In this document: positions 7,594 through 13,604 of the stretch, piece after piece
Position numbering within the stretch: the stretch's first letter is position 1
Layout of the letters: the number at the start of each line of letters is the position of its first letter
Assembly: GCA_017394565.1 (NCBI GenBank)
Contig: JAFPXW010000020.1
Location: 1-13,610, forward strand
DNA length: 13,610 bases
From: Oscillospiraceae bacterium
Lineage (GTDB): Bacteria; Bacillota; Clostridia; Oscillospirales; Ruminococcaceae
Reading direction: 5' to 3'
Made by a program: the position numbers and the translations under genes
Notes under the pieces: generated by a model
Database searches by the model: none
What the model was told of the DNA's origin: nothing
What the model saw: the letters and a program-made list of their open reading frames with translations, nothing else

Positions 7594-7618
7594 TTCTTCC
7601 GAAAATGCATACATGATT

Positions 7619-7647
7619 ATTATAACACAGGGAGTATGGATTGTCAA
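7619..7647 (-). promoter_or_regulatory. Consensus sigma-A promoter for the penicillin-binding protein-rlmL operon
   Basis: Read on the minus strand: TTGACA (7647-7642), a 17-bp spacer and TATAAT (7624-7619), with TGT just before the -10. Both boxes match consensus fully and the spacing is ideal, so strong constitutive expression is expected. Transcription should start near 7611, about 60 nt before the start codon. Confidence 0.85.
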
Positions 7648-7699
7648 TCATTTTTTAATGCGGAACAGGGAAATCAATTTTTGGGGTTCTGTTAAGAGA

Positions 7700-7915
7700 A
7701 CAGGCACATTTCTTTCCCCCCAACCCCCTCCCCAAGCAATGCTAACAACTTTAGCACTTGCCGCAAGGCATAGCAGGGTGCAGGGTGACTCCCCACGGGG
7801 TGGGGAGATGCTGAGCCACGCGAAGCAGAGGGGACGGGGCGTTCGCCGCAGCCCCCTGCAAAAAAGCCCCCTCCTTGGGGAGGGGGTTGAGGTGGGGGGA
7901 AAGAAGGATGCCTGT
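7700..7915. repeat. GC-rich non-coding element with long terminal inverted repeats (MITE-like)
   Basis: The left arm 7700-7736 and the reverse complement of the right arm 7874-7915 align over 37 positions with 34 identities, apart from one 5-nt insertion (ACCTC) in the right arm. Identical blocks are ACAGGCA, TTCTTTCCCCCC and AACCCCCTCCCCAAG. The 137-nt interior holds further hairpins: TGCC-GCAA-GGCA at 7759-7770 and CTCCCCA-CGGGG-TGGGGAG at 7789-7807. Open frames through it on both strands are Pro/Gly-rich, lack ribosome binding sites and look non-coding. No transposase is present and no clear target duplication was found. Its core 19-mer recurs at the right window edge. It lies between the penicillin-binding protein promoter and the end of the zinc operon. 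Confidence 0.7.
7860..7886 (-). terminator. Intrinsic terminator of the zinc operon, inside the repeat's right arm
   Basis: On the minus strand CCCCCTCC (7886-7879), loop CCAA, GGAGGGGG (7874-7867), then one C and six T (7865-7860). This is a perfect 8-bp GC stem with a T-tract, placed about 40 bp after the stop of the last gene of the zinc operon. The element therefore seems to supply the operon's terminator. Confidence 0.75.
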
Positions 7916-7924
7916 TGTAATTTC

Positions 7925-8464
7925 TCATGATTCGATCGTCGCATCGAGAAGCTGCACATACGGGCTGCCGTTTTCCTCGTAGGCATTGTAGGTGCCTGTC
8001 ACGGTGATCTCGGTGCCGGTTTCCGGGTAGTCGTCGGGAAAGACAGCTTCGCCTGCGAGGACGAATTCGATGCCCTGACTACAGCAAGCCGTTGCGTCCG
8101 AGATCAGCACCGCGAAGTATTCCTTCTCCGTTTCCGGATCCTGATAATACGCGAACGGCCCGTGGGCACGGATGGTTTTTCCCGTGTATGCGTCGGAATT
8201 GTACACCATGTCGTAGCACTGCGCATAGACCATGCTGCTCTCCAGGATCGTCAGGTCAACGTCAATGTCACCGTTCGACGCATCCGCAAGCTCTACTTCC
8301 GGCGGCGGTGCGCTCGTCGCTTCCGTGATTGCTGCCAATGTTTCCACCGGCTGTGCTTCGGTGTTCTGCGCTTCGATCAGGCTGTCGAGATTCGAGGTGT
8401 CACCGCACGCGGTCAGAAACAGTGCCGCTGCCGGCAGTGCGAGCAGTTTTGTGAAGCTTGTCAT
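7925..8464 (-). CDS. Lipoprotein of unknown function, last gene of the zinc ABC operon
   Basis: A 179-residue predicted lipoprotein. The signal peptide MTSFTKLLALPAAALFLTAC ends in a lipobox (L-T-A-C, lipidated C20). A low-complexity acidic Thr/Ala/Pro linker follows to about residue 65. The C-terminal domain (about 70-179) has a pattern of short strands, with GKTIRAHG (95-102), a Cys pair in DATACCSQGIEF (123-134), P..YPETGTEITVTGTY, and a final strand VQLLDATIE. It resembles small OB-fold domains with a 'CC' motif such as that of DUF1980/TIGR03943 proteins, which often occur near metal transporters; this is a resemblance, not an identification. The start ATG lies one base after the znuB stop (TGACATG), with AAGGA upstream, so it is translated with the transporter. 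A role in metal handling at the cell surface is inferred from position. C83, C127 and C128 are candidate ligands. Confidence 0.8.
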   Translation of the reverse strand: MTSFTKLLALPAAALFLTACGDTSNLDSLIEAQNTEAQPVETLAAITEATSAPPPEVELADASNGDIDVDLTILESSMVYAQCYDMVYNSDAYTGKTIRAHGPFAYYQDPETEKEYFAVLISDATACCSQGIEFVLAGEAVFPDDYPETGTEITVTGTYNAYEENGSPYVQLLDATIES

Positions 8465-8465
8465 G

Positions 8466-9320
8466 TCATTCCGTCCTTCCTGTCACTCTGGCAATGAGTG
8501 AAAATGTCAGAAATACCACAATATCCGCGCAAACGATCGTCGAGCCGACCGGTGTCGAGCAGAGGATCGAGAGGATGATGCCGACCGCCGCACAAACGAC
8601 CGAGATCACTGCCGAGCAGATGATGACCGCGCGGAAGCTCCGGAACAGCCGCATAGCCGACAGTGCCGGGAAAATGATCAGCGCCGAGATCAGCAGCGAG
8701 CCGACCAGATTCATCGCCAGCACGATGATGATTGCCGTGATGACCGCGATCAGGAGGTTGTAGGCATTTGCCCGAAGTCCCGTCGCCGCGGCAAAGCTCT
8801 CGTCAAACGTCACCGCGAAAATTCTGTGGTAAAACAGCAGGAACAGCACGATCACAATGACCGACAGAATGACGCAAAGCCATACATCCGAGGCTTTCAG
8901 CGTCAGGATCGACAGCGAACCGAACAGCGTCGAACACACGTCGCCTGCGACATTCGCGGATTTCGAGAACACATTGATGAGCATATAGCCGACCGCCAGC
9001 GCGCCGACCGAGATCATCGCAACAGCGGCATCACCTTTGATCTTGGTGTTCTGTCCGGTGCGCAGGAGCAGGATCGCTGACAGCATCGTGACCGGCAGGA
9101 TGATGACCATCTGGTTCGTGACGCTTGCGACCGTAGCGACCGCCATTGCGCCGAATGCCACATGGGAAAGTCCGTCGCCGATGAACGAAAACCGCTTCAA
9201 TACGAGCGTTACGCCCAGCAGCGAGGAACACAGCGAGATCAGCAGTCCCACAATGAATGCATACCGTACAAACGGGTAATTCGAGAAATAAAAGATCAGT
9301 GTCTGTAATGCTTCGCTCAT
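8466..9320 (-). CDS. znuB: Zinc-type ABC transporter permease (ABC-3 family)
   Basis: A 284-residue integral membrane protein with about eight hydrophobic segments and almost no soluble parts. It is the ZnuB/TroC/AdcB-type membrane channel that pairs with the ATPase encoded just upstream. The family landmark is GDGLSHVAFG at about residues 48-57 (the common form is GDALSHAxLPG), in the cytoplasmic region expected to contact the ATPase. A conserved membrane segment NLVGSLLISALIIFPALSAM follows in the C-terminal half. The start at 9320 forms an ATGA overlap with the znuC stop and has GGGAGGTG eight bases upstream. An in-frame extension to 9590 exists but runs through znuC, is Arg/His-rich and lacks membrane character, so it is rejected. 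Metal specificity is taken from the binding protein; manganese or iron cannot be excluded. Confidence 0.92.
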   Translation of the reverse strand: MSEALQTLIFYFSNYPFVRYAFIVGLLISLCSSLLGVTLVLKRFSFIGDGLSHVAFGAMAVATVASVTNQMVIILPVTMLSAILLLRTGQNTKIKGDAAVAMISVGALAVGYMLINVFSKSANVAGDVCSTLFGSLSILTLKASDVWLCVILSVIVIVLFLLFYHRIFAVTFDESFAAATGLRANAYNLLIAVITAIIIVLAMNLVGSLLISALIIFPALSAMRLFRSFRAVIICSAVISVVCAAVGIILSILCSTPVGSTIVCADIVVFLTFSLIARVTGRTE

Positions 9321-10093
9321 GTGCTGACACCTCCCTGGGATGCGATGAAGCCCTCGCCGACTTCGCTGTGGAGGTAGTCCTCCTTCGTGCCAAAGAACAG
9401 CTGCCGCTGCGAGCCGATGTGGAGAATGTGCGATGCATAGCGCAGCGCAGCACCCACATCGTGGGAAACCATGATGATCGTGATGCCTTCCTGATGCAAG
9501 CCCTCGATCAGCTCGTAGAGGTCGTTCTGCGCCTTTGGATCGAGTCCGGTGACGGGTTCGTCGAGGAGGAGCATTTTCTTCGCGGCGCACAGGGCTCTCG
9601 CCAGCAGTACGCGCTGCTGCTGACCGCCGGACAATTCGCGGTAGCAGCGGTCTGCAAATTCCGCGATGCCAAGCCGCTGCATTGTTTCCTCGGCAAGCTG
9701 CTTTTCTTCCTTATTATAAAAGGGACGCCATCCCATCCCCGACAGGCACCCGGAACGGACGATCTCCCTTACCGATGCCGGAAAATCCCGCTGCACCACT
9801 GTCTGCTGCGGCAGATAACCCACGTCCTTGCCGGACAATCCGCCGTACCACTGGATCTCTCCGGCGATCTGGGATTTCAGACCGAGCAGCGCCTTGATGA
9901 GCGTGCTCTTGCCCGAACCGTTCTCGCCGAGAATGCAAAGGTAATCCCCTGCACTGATGCCGAAATTCAGCCCCTCCGTGACCACGAGATTCTCGTAGCC
10001 GAGGGAAGCGTCACGCACGACAACCTGCGTGTCGGGGACGCTTTCCCCGCGCAGGGAAATGATGCCCTCGTCGATCTGCGTCTGTTCACTCAT
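9317..10093 (-). CDS. znuC: Zinc-type ABC transporter ATP-binding protein
   Basis: A 258-residue ABC ATPase that powers metal import with the ZnuB-like permease. All nucleotide-binding motifs are intact: Walker A GENGSGKST (56-64), Q-loop Q96 in GYLPQQ, signature LSGGQQQ (154-160), Walker B LLLDEP with D178 and E179, and switch H211 in VSHD. The N-terminus has about 20 residues before the first strand (VVVRDASLGYENLVV), slightly longer than usual. The start ATG at 10093 overlaps the znuA stop as ATGA, and its own stop overlaps the znuB start in the same way, so the three subunits are translationally coupled. Motifs and order fit the metal-transporting Mn/Zn/Fe ABC family. Confidence 0.93.
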   Translation of the reverse strand: MSEQTQIDEGIISLRGESVPDTQVVVRDASLGYENLVVTEGLNFGISAGDYLCILGENGSGKSTLIKALLGLKSQIAGEIQWYGGLSGKDVGYLPQQTVVQRDFPASVREIVRSGCLSGMGWRPFYNKEEKQLAEETMQRLGIAEFADRCYRELSGGQQQRVLLARALCAAKKMLLLDEPVTGLDPKAQNDLYELIEGLHQEGITIIMVSHDVGAALRYASHILHIGSQRQLFFGTKEDYLHSEVGEGFIASQGGVST

Positions 10094-11100
10094 TGCAGTC
10101 CTGCCGCCTCCTTGAGAACCTGTAGGTTTTCGGTCATGAGGTCGAGATACGTCGCGCCGCCGTTAATATCCTCCTGCGTCACCGACTGGAGGGAATTGAG
10201 CGTTGCGATGGTCTGATCCTTCGACTGGGTGTTATCGCGGACAGCTTCCGCAAGTCCGGTATTGCCGCCCTCGATATTGAAAATGGTCTGCGTGCCGAGT
10301 TCGTCGATCTTCTGCGCCAGGAACGCAATGGTCTCAAAGCTGGCTTCCGTTTCTGCGCTGCATCCGGCAAACGCCGCGTAGTACTCGTAGCCGTAATCTT
10401 CCACAAAATACCGGAACGGGAAACGATCGGCAACGATCAGCGTCTTGTCTGCCGTCTGCTGTGCAAGGTCGGCAAACATCGCATCGAGCTGCGCCAGATT
10501 CTCCCCATAATGCTTCTGCGCGTGGCGGTAGTCCTCCGCGTGTTCCGCATCCACGGCACAAAGCTGATCGGAAATGGCCTGGCAGCAGGCTTCAGCATTC
10601 TTCACCGACAGCCAGATATGCTCATCGAATTCAGGGGCTTCGTCGTGTTCTTCATGCTCCTCGTCATGCTCATCCTCGTGGTCATGGTCGTGCTCGTCCG
10701 CCTCCATGCCCTCGACTGTTTCTTCCTCCAGCGCATTCACGGCATCCATCAGGCACACGGTCTGCTGCTTCTCGTTGACGGCATTGCCAGCGGCTTCGTA
10801 AGCCCACTGTTCGGATTCGCCGCCGACATAGATAAAGAGGTCGCACGAGGAAATTTTCGCGATGTCCGCCGCGCTCGGCTGGAAGCTGTGGCTGTCCGTG
10901 CCGTTGTCCAGCAGATAGGTCACTTCGTATGCAGCTTCCCCGGTCGCCGGCAGCAGATGCTTCGTCCAGTCGTATGCCGCGAAATTCGTACAAACAATGC
11001 GGATCCGGTCATCCTCGGCCCCGAGGACACCATTGCACCCGGTCATGCCAAGTCCCAGCGCCGCTGTCAGGCACAGGGCCAGCCATTTTCTATGCTTCAT
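10090..11100 (-). CDS. znuA: Zinc-type ABC transporter substrate-binding lipoprotein with His-rich loop
   Basis: A 336-residue cluster A-I (cluster 9) metal-binding lipoprotein that captures metal outside the membrane. The signal peptide ends in lipobox GMTGC (lipidated C22). The first metal ligand is H71 in DSHSFQPS; a second is H161 in DEHIWLS. Between them is an acidic, His-rich loop (about 132-160) with His at 137, 139, 141, 145, 149 and 152, typical of zinc-specific members. The third region reads ADRFPFRYFVEDYGY (224-238), where ZnuA and AdcA usually have a His; Asp224-Arg-Phe is a variant I recall from many Firmicutes homologues. The C-terminal lobe has EGGN (277-280) and ends LKEAAGLQ. 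AAAGGA precedes the start. It is first in the four-gene operon, under a consensus promoter with an operator-like palindrome. Confidence 0.93.
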   Translation of the reverse strand: MKHRKWLALCLTAALGLGMTGCNGVLGAEDDRIRIVCTNFAAYDWTKHLLPATGEAAYEVTYLLDNGTDSHSFQPSAADIAKISSCDLFIYVGGESEQWAYEAAGNAVNEKQQTVCLMDAVNALEEETVEGMEADEHDHDHEDEHDEEHEEHDEAPEFDEHIWLSVKNAEACCQAISDQLCAVDAEHAEDYRHAQKHYGENLAQLDAMFADLAQQTADKTLIVADRFPFRYFVEDYGYEYYAAFAGCSAETEASFETIAFLAQKIDELGTQTIFNIEGGNTGLAEAVRDNTQSKDQTIATLNSLQSVTQEDINGGATYLDLMTENLQVLKEAAGLQ

Positions 11101-11137
11101 AGATCTTCCATCCTTTCCCGATTCCGTATCAAAAATC

Positions 11138-11152
11138 TGAAACTCATTCTCA
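11138..11152 (-). promoter_or_regulatory. Fur/Zur-family operator candidate at the znu transcription start
   Basis: On the minus strand TGAGAATGAGTTTCA, an imperfect 7-1-7 palindrome. It matches the Fur-family core TGATAAT-N-ATTATCA at 11 of 14 arm positions. It begins seven bases after the -10, covering the predicted start of znuA transcription, so a bound metal-dependent repressor would block RNA polymerase. The specific regulator (Zur, Fur or another) is inferred from the zinc-uptake genes it precedes. Confidence 0.6.
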
Positions 11153-11159
11153 TTTTTAA

Positions 11160-11188
11160 ATTATAGCATAAATGCGCCATTCTGTCAA
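11160..11188 (-). promoter_or_regulatory. Consensus sigma-A promoter of the znu operon
   Basis: On the minus strand TTGACA (11188-11183), a 17-bp spacer and TATAAT (11165-11160), with TGC before the -10. Both boxes are perfect. A promoter this strong would need repression, which the adjacent Fur-like palindrome could supply. Confidence 0.88.
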
Positions 11189-11324
11189 GAGTGCAATGCG
11201 GATTTTCACGTCCTTTTCACGATAGCAAAAAGTTATATCCGTTTTGTATAATCCTATTTGTATAATTTGTAGCGGTCTGCACAAGTTTTTTCTCGCATTT
11301 TCTACACGAATTCACGAAAAACTA

Positions 11325-11353
11325 TTGACAAACCCGAAAATCCGTGGTACAAT
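11325..11353 (+). promoter_or_regulatory. Sigma-A promoter of the dockerin-transglutaminase gene
   Basis: TTGACA at 11325-11330, a 17-bp spacer and TACAAT at 11348-11353 (one mismatch to consensus). Transcription would start near 11360, giving a leader of about 88 nt that includes the palindrome at 11370-11381. Confidence 0.85.
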
Positions 11354-11369
11354 AAGAATATACAAGGAG

Positions 11370-11381
11370 TTAAACGTTTAA
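11370..11381 (+). promoter_or_regulatory. Perfect 12-bp palindrome, LacI-family operator candidate
   Basis: TTAAACGTTTAA lies about ten bases after the predicted start of transcription. A central CG flanked by A/T-rich half sites is the usual shape of LacI/GalR-family operators, and the position is suitable for a roadblock repressor. No regulator gene of this family is in the window. Confidence 0.45.
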
Positions 11382-11447
11382 GTAAAAAGTAACAATCTGA
11401 GAAACAGTCGATTTTGAAAGGTGTCACTTTATAAAGGAGATGAGGAT

Positions 11448-13508
11448 ATGCAGAAACACTTTTACCGTCTGATCGCATCTGCCGCTGCGGCAGCCATGAC
11501 AGTTGCACAGCTTACTTCTGCTGCGCAGGTGGCTTCTGCAAAGAAGGAGAAGGAACCGGTTTACCAGACTTCCGAAGCCTCCGATCCGGAGCGTACTCCC
11601 GAAGTATCCGAAGTCGCTGAAAATAAGGATGCAGAGGATGCATCGAAAGGTGTGACGGCGACAGAACCGGCTTCCGACGAACCGGACAGCCCTGCTGAGG
11701 AACCCCTGATCGTATCAGCAGAACTCATCTCCTCCGAAACAAGCGGCGAGGAAACCCTCCCGACAGAAAGTACGACCGTCACCGAAACAACGACCACCGA
11801 AACCACAACCACCACGGCAGAAACAACCACAGAATCCACTACCACGGAAACGACTACAGAAACGACCACGGAATCCACCACCGCAACGACCGCCTCCACC
11901 GCCGAAACCACGACCGAGCCACTCATGACGAGTGCGACTGAAACGAGCGCGCCTGCCGTTTTTGTGCGGCAGAAGCCGGATTTCTCCAAGCTGGATGCCT
12001 GCGGAACACTGAGTCAAACACAGACGCAGACTCTCGCAGCTCTTATCTTTGAGACGATCTCCGATCACAAGTCGTCCCTTGATTTGACAAAGTGCCCGGA
12101 AATGGACGCGATCGCGATCGACCAGATCGACTCCGTGACGTCCGTCTTTCAGACCGTCATCGCCTCCTGCCGCGAAGGGATCCTGACGGATGCCGGGTAT
12201 CGTTATCAGTACAATCTGGCAACACAGTCCATCATCGGATTATCTTTTACTTACAAGGTCCCCACCGAACCGCCGGAGCTATACGAATCTGCATACCAGA
12301 TCGCCTGCGAAAAGCTTGACGAACTGGAGGCCGGTGTCGATCCCGCGTGGTCAGCGCCGGAGATCGCGCTGTATTTCCACGATTATATGGCGGTACATTA
12401 TAATTACGACTACGAAACGCTCGACCGCTATCGTTCCAACGAATCCTCTGTCCCTGCCAGCGAGCCCTGCTTTACGGCGTATGGATTGCTGGAGGACGGC
12501 GTTGCGGTCTGTCAGGGCTACGCCGGGCTTTATAACATCCTGCTCAATGAATGCGGCGTGGAATGCTACGTCGTTACCAGCCGCGAGAATAATCACGCCT
12601 GGAATGCCGCACGGATCGACGGCGTGTTCTACCAGATCGACGTGACCTGGGATGACAGCGCACAGCTGGACTCGATGCAGTATGGTCTGGCGGGGCAGGT
12701 TTCGCATGACAGCTTTCTGAAATCGCCTGTCAGCATGGTTTCCAGCGGTCACAGCTTTGATGACAAGGACTGGGTGCTGACCACTGGCCAGCTGATCGCA
12801 GACCTTCCCTATTCCAATCAATACAATTACGGCTTCTGGGCAAGCTCCCGCGCGGCGATCTATCCGTACATGAACGGCTGGCTCGTCAAGGAACCGGATC
12901 CCATGAACCGCAAATCCGCCAGCTATTCGCTCTACACCTACGATTATGAGACAAACGAAGCTGAGTGGATCTACCAGATCGCCAGCGAATCCGACAACTG
13001 GTATGCCGGCATTGACAAAACCCAGCGTTACAGCGACAACTACTCCGTCTGCTGCGTCGATGACCAGGGCGTTCTCTACTATACCACGCACTCCGGTGTC
13101 ATGGCCGTGGCGCCTCGTGCCGGCGGCGGAAAGTACGATTTCGTCTGGGTATGGCTGTTCGGACTCGATGAAGCGGAAGCTCAGGAAGGCTTCATTTACG
13201 GAATGTATGTGGACGGCAGCAAGATGTACTACCAGCTTGCGCCAAAGCTCAACGGCACGCCCGTCCAGCATACGCGCGACATGACGGAATTCCGCAAGCA
13301 GATCGCGGTGGCATCCGGCGCACCTTCGGGCGACCTGGACGGCGACTGCGAGATCTCGGTGACGGATGTCGTCAATCTGCACCAGTTCCTGAACGGCGCA
13401 CTTCCCATCACGGACTGCAACACACGCAAACGCGCCGACCTGGACGGCGACGGCTTCATTGACGTCCTCGACCTCGCCAAACTCAAATGGCTGGTCCTCA
13501 ACAAGTAA
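11448..13508 (+). CDS. Secreted transglutaminase-like protein with C-terminal type I dockerin
   Basis: A 686-residue secreted protein. It has a signal peptide (1-30), an acidic disordered stretch, a Thr/Glu-rich linker (about 106-157, repeated TTTE units), and an N-terminal helper region (about 178-330). A transglutaminase-like/cysteine protease core follows with the full triad: C355 in VCQGYAG, H383 in NNHAWNA, D398 in IDVTWDD. A Tyr/Trp-rich beta domain (about 455-610) follows, then a dockerin (628-686). The dockerin has two calcium-binding repeats, DLDGDCEISVTD (629-640) and DLDGDGFIDVLD (664-675), each followed by a helix. Dockerins bind cohesin modules of cellulosomal scaffoldins or surface proteins. 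Microbial proteins with this core can be peptidases or crosslinkers; the reaction is not shown. The start at 11448 has AAGGAG eight bases upstream and begins the signal peptide. The gene stands alone between its own promoter and terminator. Confidence 0.9.
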   Translation: MQKHFYRLIASAAAAAMTVAQLTSAAQVASAKKEKEPVYQTSEASDPERTPEVSEVAENKDAEDASKGVTATEPASDEPDSPAEEPLIVSAELISSETSGEETLPTESTTVTETTTTETTTTTAETTTESTTTETTTETTTESTTATTASTAETTTEPLMTSATETSAPAVFVRQKPDFSKLDACGTLSQTQTQTLAALIFETISDHKSSLDLTKCPEMDAIAIDQIDSVTSVFQTVIASCREGILTDAGYRYQYNLATQSIIGLSFTYKVPTEPPELYESAYQIACEKLDELEAGVDPAWSAPEIALYFHDYMAVHYNYDYETLDRYRSNESSVPASEPCFTAYGLLEDGVAVCQGYAGLYNILLNECGVECYVVTSRENNHAWNAARIDGVFYQIDVTWDDSAQLDSMQYGLAGQVSHDSFLKSPVSMVSSGHSFDDKDWVLTTGQLIADLPYSNQYNYGFWASSRAAIYPYMNGWLVKEPDPMNRKSASYSLYTYDYETNEAEWIYQIASESDNWYAGIDKTQRYSDNYSVCCVDDQGVLYYTTHSGVMAVAPRAGGGKYDFVWVWLFGLDEAEAQEGFIYGMYVDGSKMYYQLAPKLNGTPVQHTRDMTEFRKQIAVASGAPSGDLDGDCEISVTDVVNLHQFLNGALPITDCNTRKRADLDGDGFIDVLDLAKLKWLVLNK

Positions 13509-13540
13509 TCTCCATCCTTTCATCCTAAGATATTGAAAAG

Positions 13541-13567
13541 CGCACTTCCGGACGGGAGTGCGTTTTT
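13541..13567 (+). terminator. Intrinsic terminator of the dockerin gene
   Basis: CGCACTTCCG (13541-13550) pairs with CGGGAGTGCG (13553-13562), allowing one T-G pair; in practice the tip opens into a larger loop. TTTTT follows at 13563-13567 and AAAA precedes the stem, so it may be partly bidirectional. It lies 33 bp after the stop codon. Confidence 0.88.
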
Positions 13568-13585
13568 CAGTGAGGAATCAGGAAT

Positions 13586-13604
13586 GCAATGCCAACAACT
13601 TTAG
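13586..13604 (+). repeat. Second occurrence of the repeat core, cut by or diverging at the window edge
   Basis: GCAATGCCAACAACTTTAG matches 7736-7754 at 18 of 19 positions in the same orientation, just after a terminator. The C-rich arm that precedes the core in the first copy is absent here and similarity stops after TTTAG. This is either a diverged relative or another subtype of the same intergenic family. Confidence 0.5.

Larger units (their letters stand above)
11101..11447. other. Divergent regulatory region between znuA and the dockerin gene
   Basis: A 347-bp AT-richer region with two outward consensus promoters: minus strand for znuA (11160-11188) and plus strand for the dockerin gene (11325-11353). 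It also holds a Fur/Zur-like palindrome (11138-11152), two TTTTCACG direct repeats 11 bp apart (11203-11210, 11214-11221), two TTTGTATAAT repeats 14 bp apart (11243-11252, 11257-11266), two CACGAA repeats just upstream of the dockerin -35, and a 12-bp palindrome in the dockerin leader. No gene was seen in it. Confidence 0.7.

Noticed and set aside
5016..7616. A very long open frame on the plus strand opposite the penicillin-binding protein gene
   Set aside because: It is the antisense of a gene with intact GT51 and transpeptidase motifs; its translation is Val/Arg/His-rich without recognisable domains, and GC-rich codon use explains the lack of stops.
7613..7986. Open frames on both strands through the GC-rich repeat
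   Set aside because: They are Pro/Gly-rich, frame-independent, lack ribosome binding sites and simply follow the inverted-repeat sequence, so they are probably not genes.
9321..9590. Ninety-residue N-terminal extension of the znuB frame
   Set aside because: It runs inside znuC, is Arg/His-rich and non-membrane; the ATG at 9320 has a good ribosome binding site and the same ATGA overlap used at the znuA-znuC junction.
11243..11266. Two TTTGTATAAT motifs as extra plus-strand -10 boxes
   Set aside because: No suitable -35 lies 16-18 bp upstream of either, and the promoter at 11325-11353 is far better.
11421..11447. Upstream start for the dockerin protein at 11421
   Set aside because: It would put nine residues before the signal peptide and translate through the AAGGAG ribosome binding site of the ATG at 11448.
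11760..11920. Repetitive ACC/GAA-rich DNA considered as a tandem repeat or CRISPR array
   Set aside because: It is the coding sequence of a Thr/Glu linker in frame with the rest of the protein, with no spacer-repeat structure.
12351..13523. A long minus-strand open frame opposite the dockerin gene
   Set aside because: It is antisense to clear transglutaminase and dockerin motifs, has no ribosome binding site, and runs across the true gene's stop.
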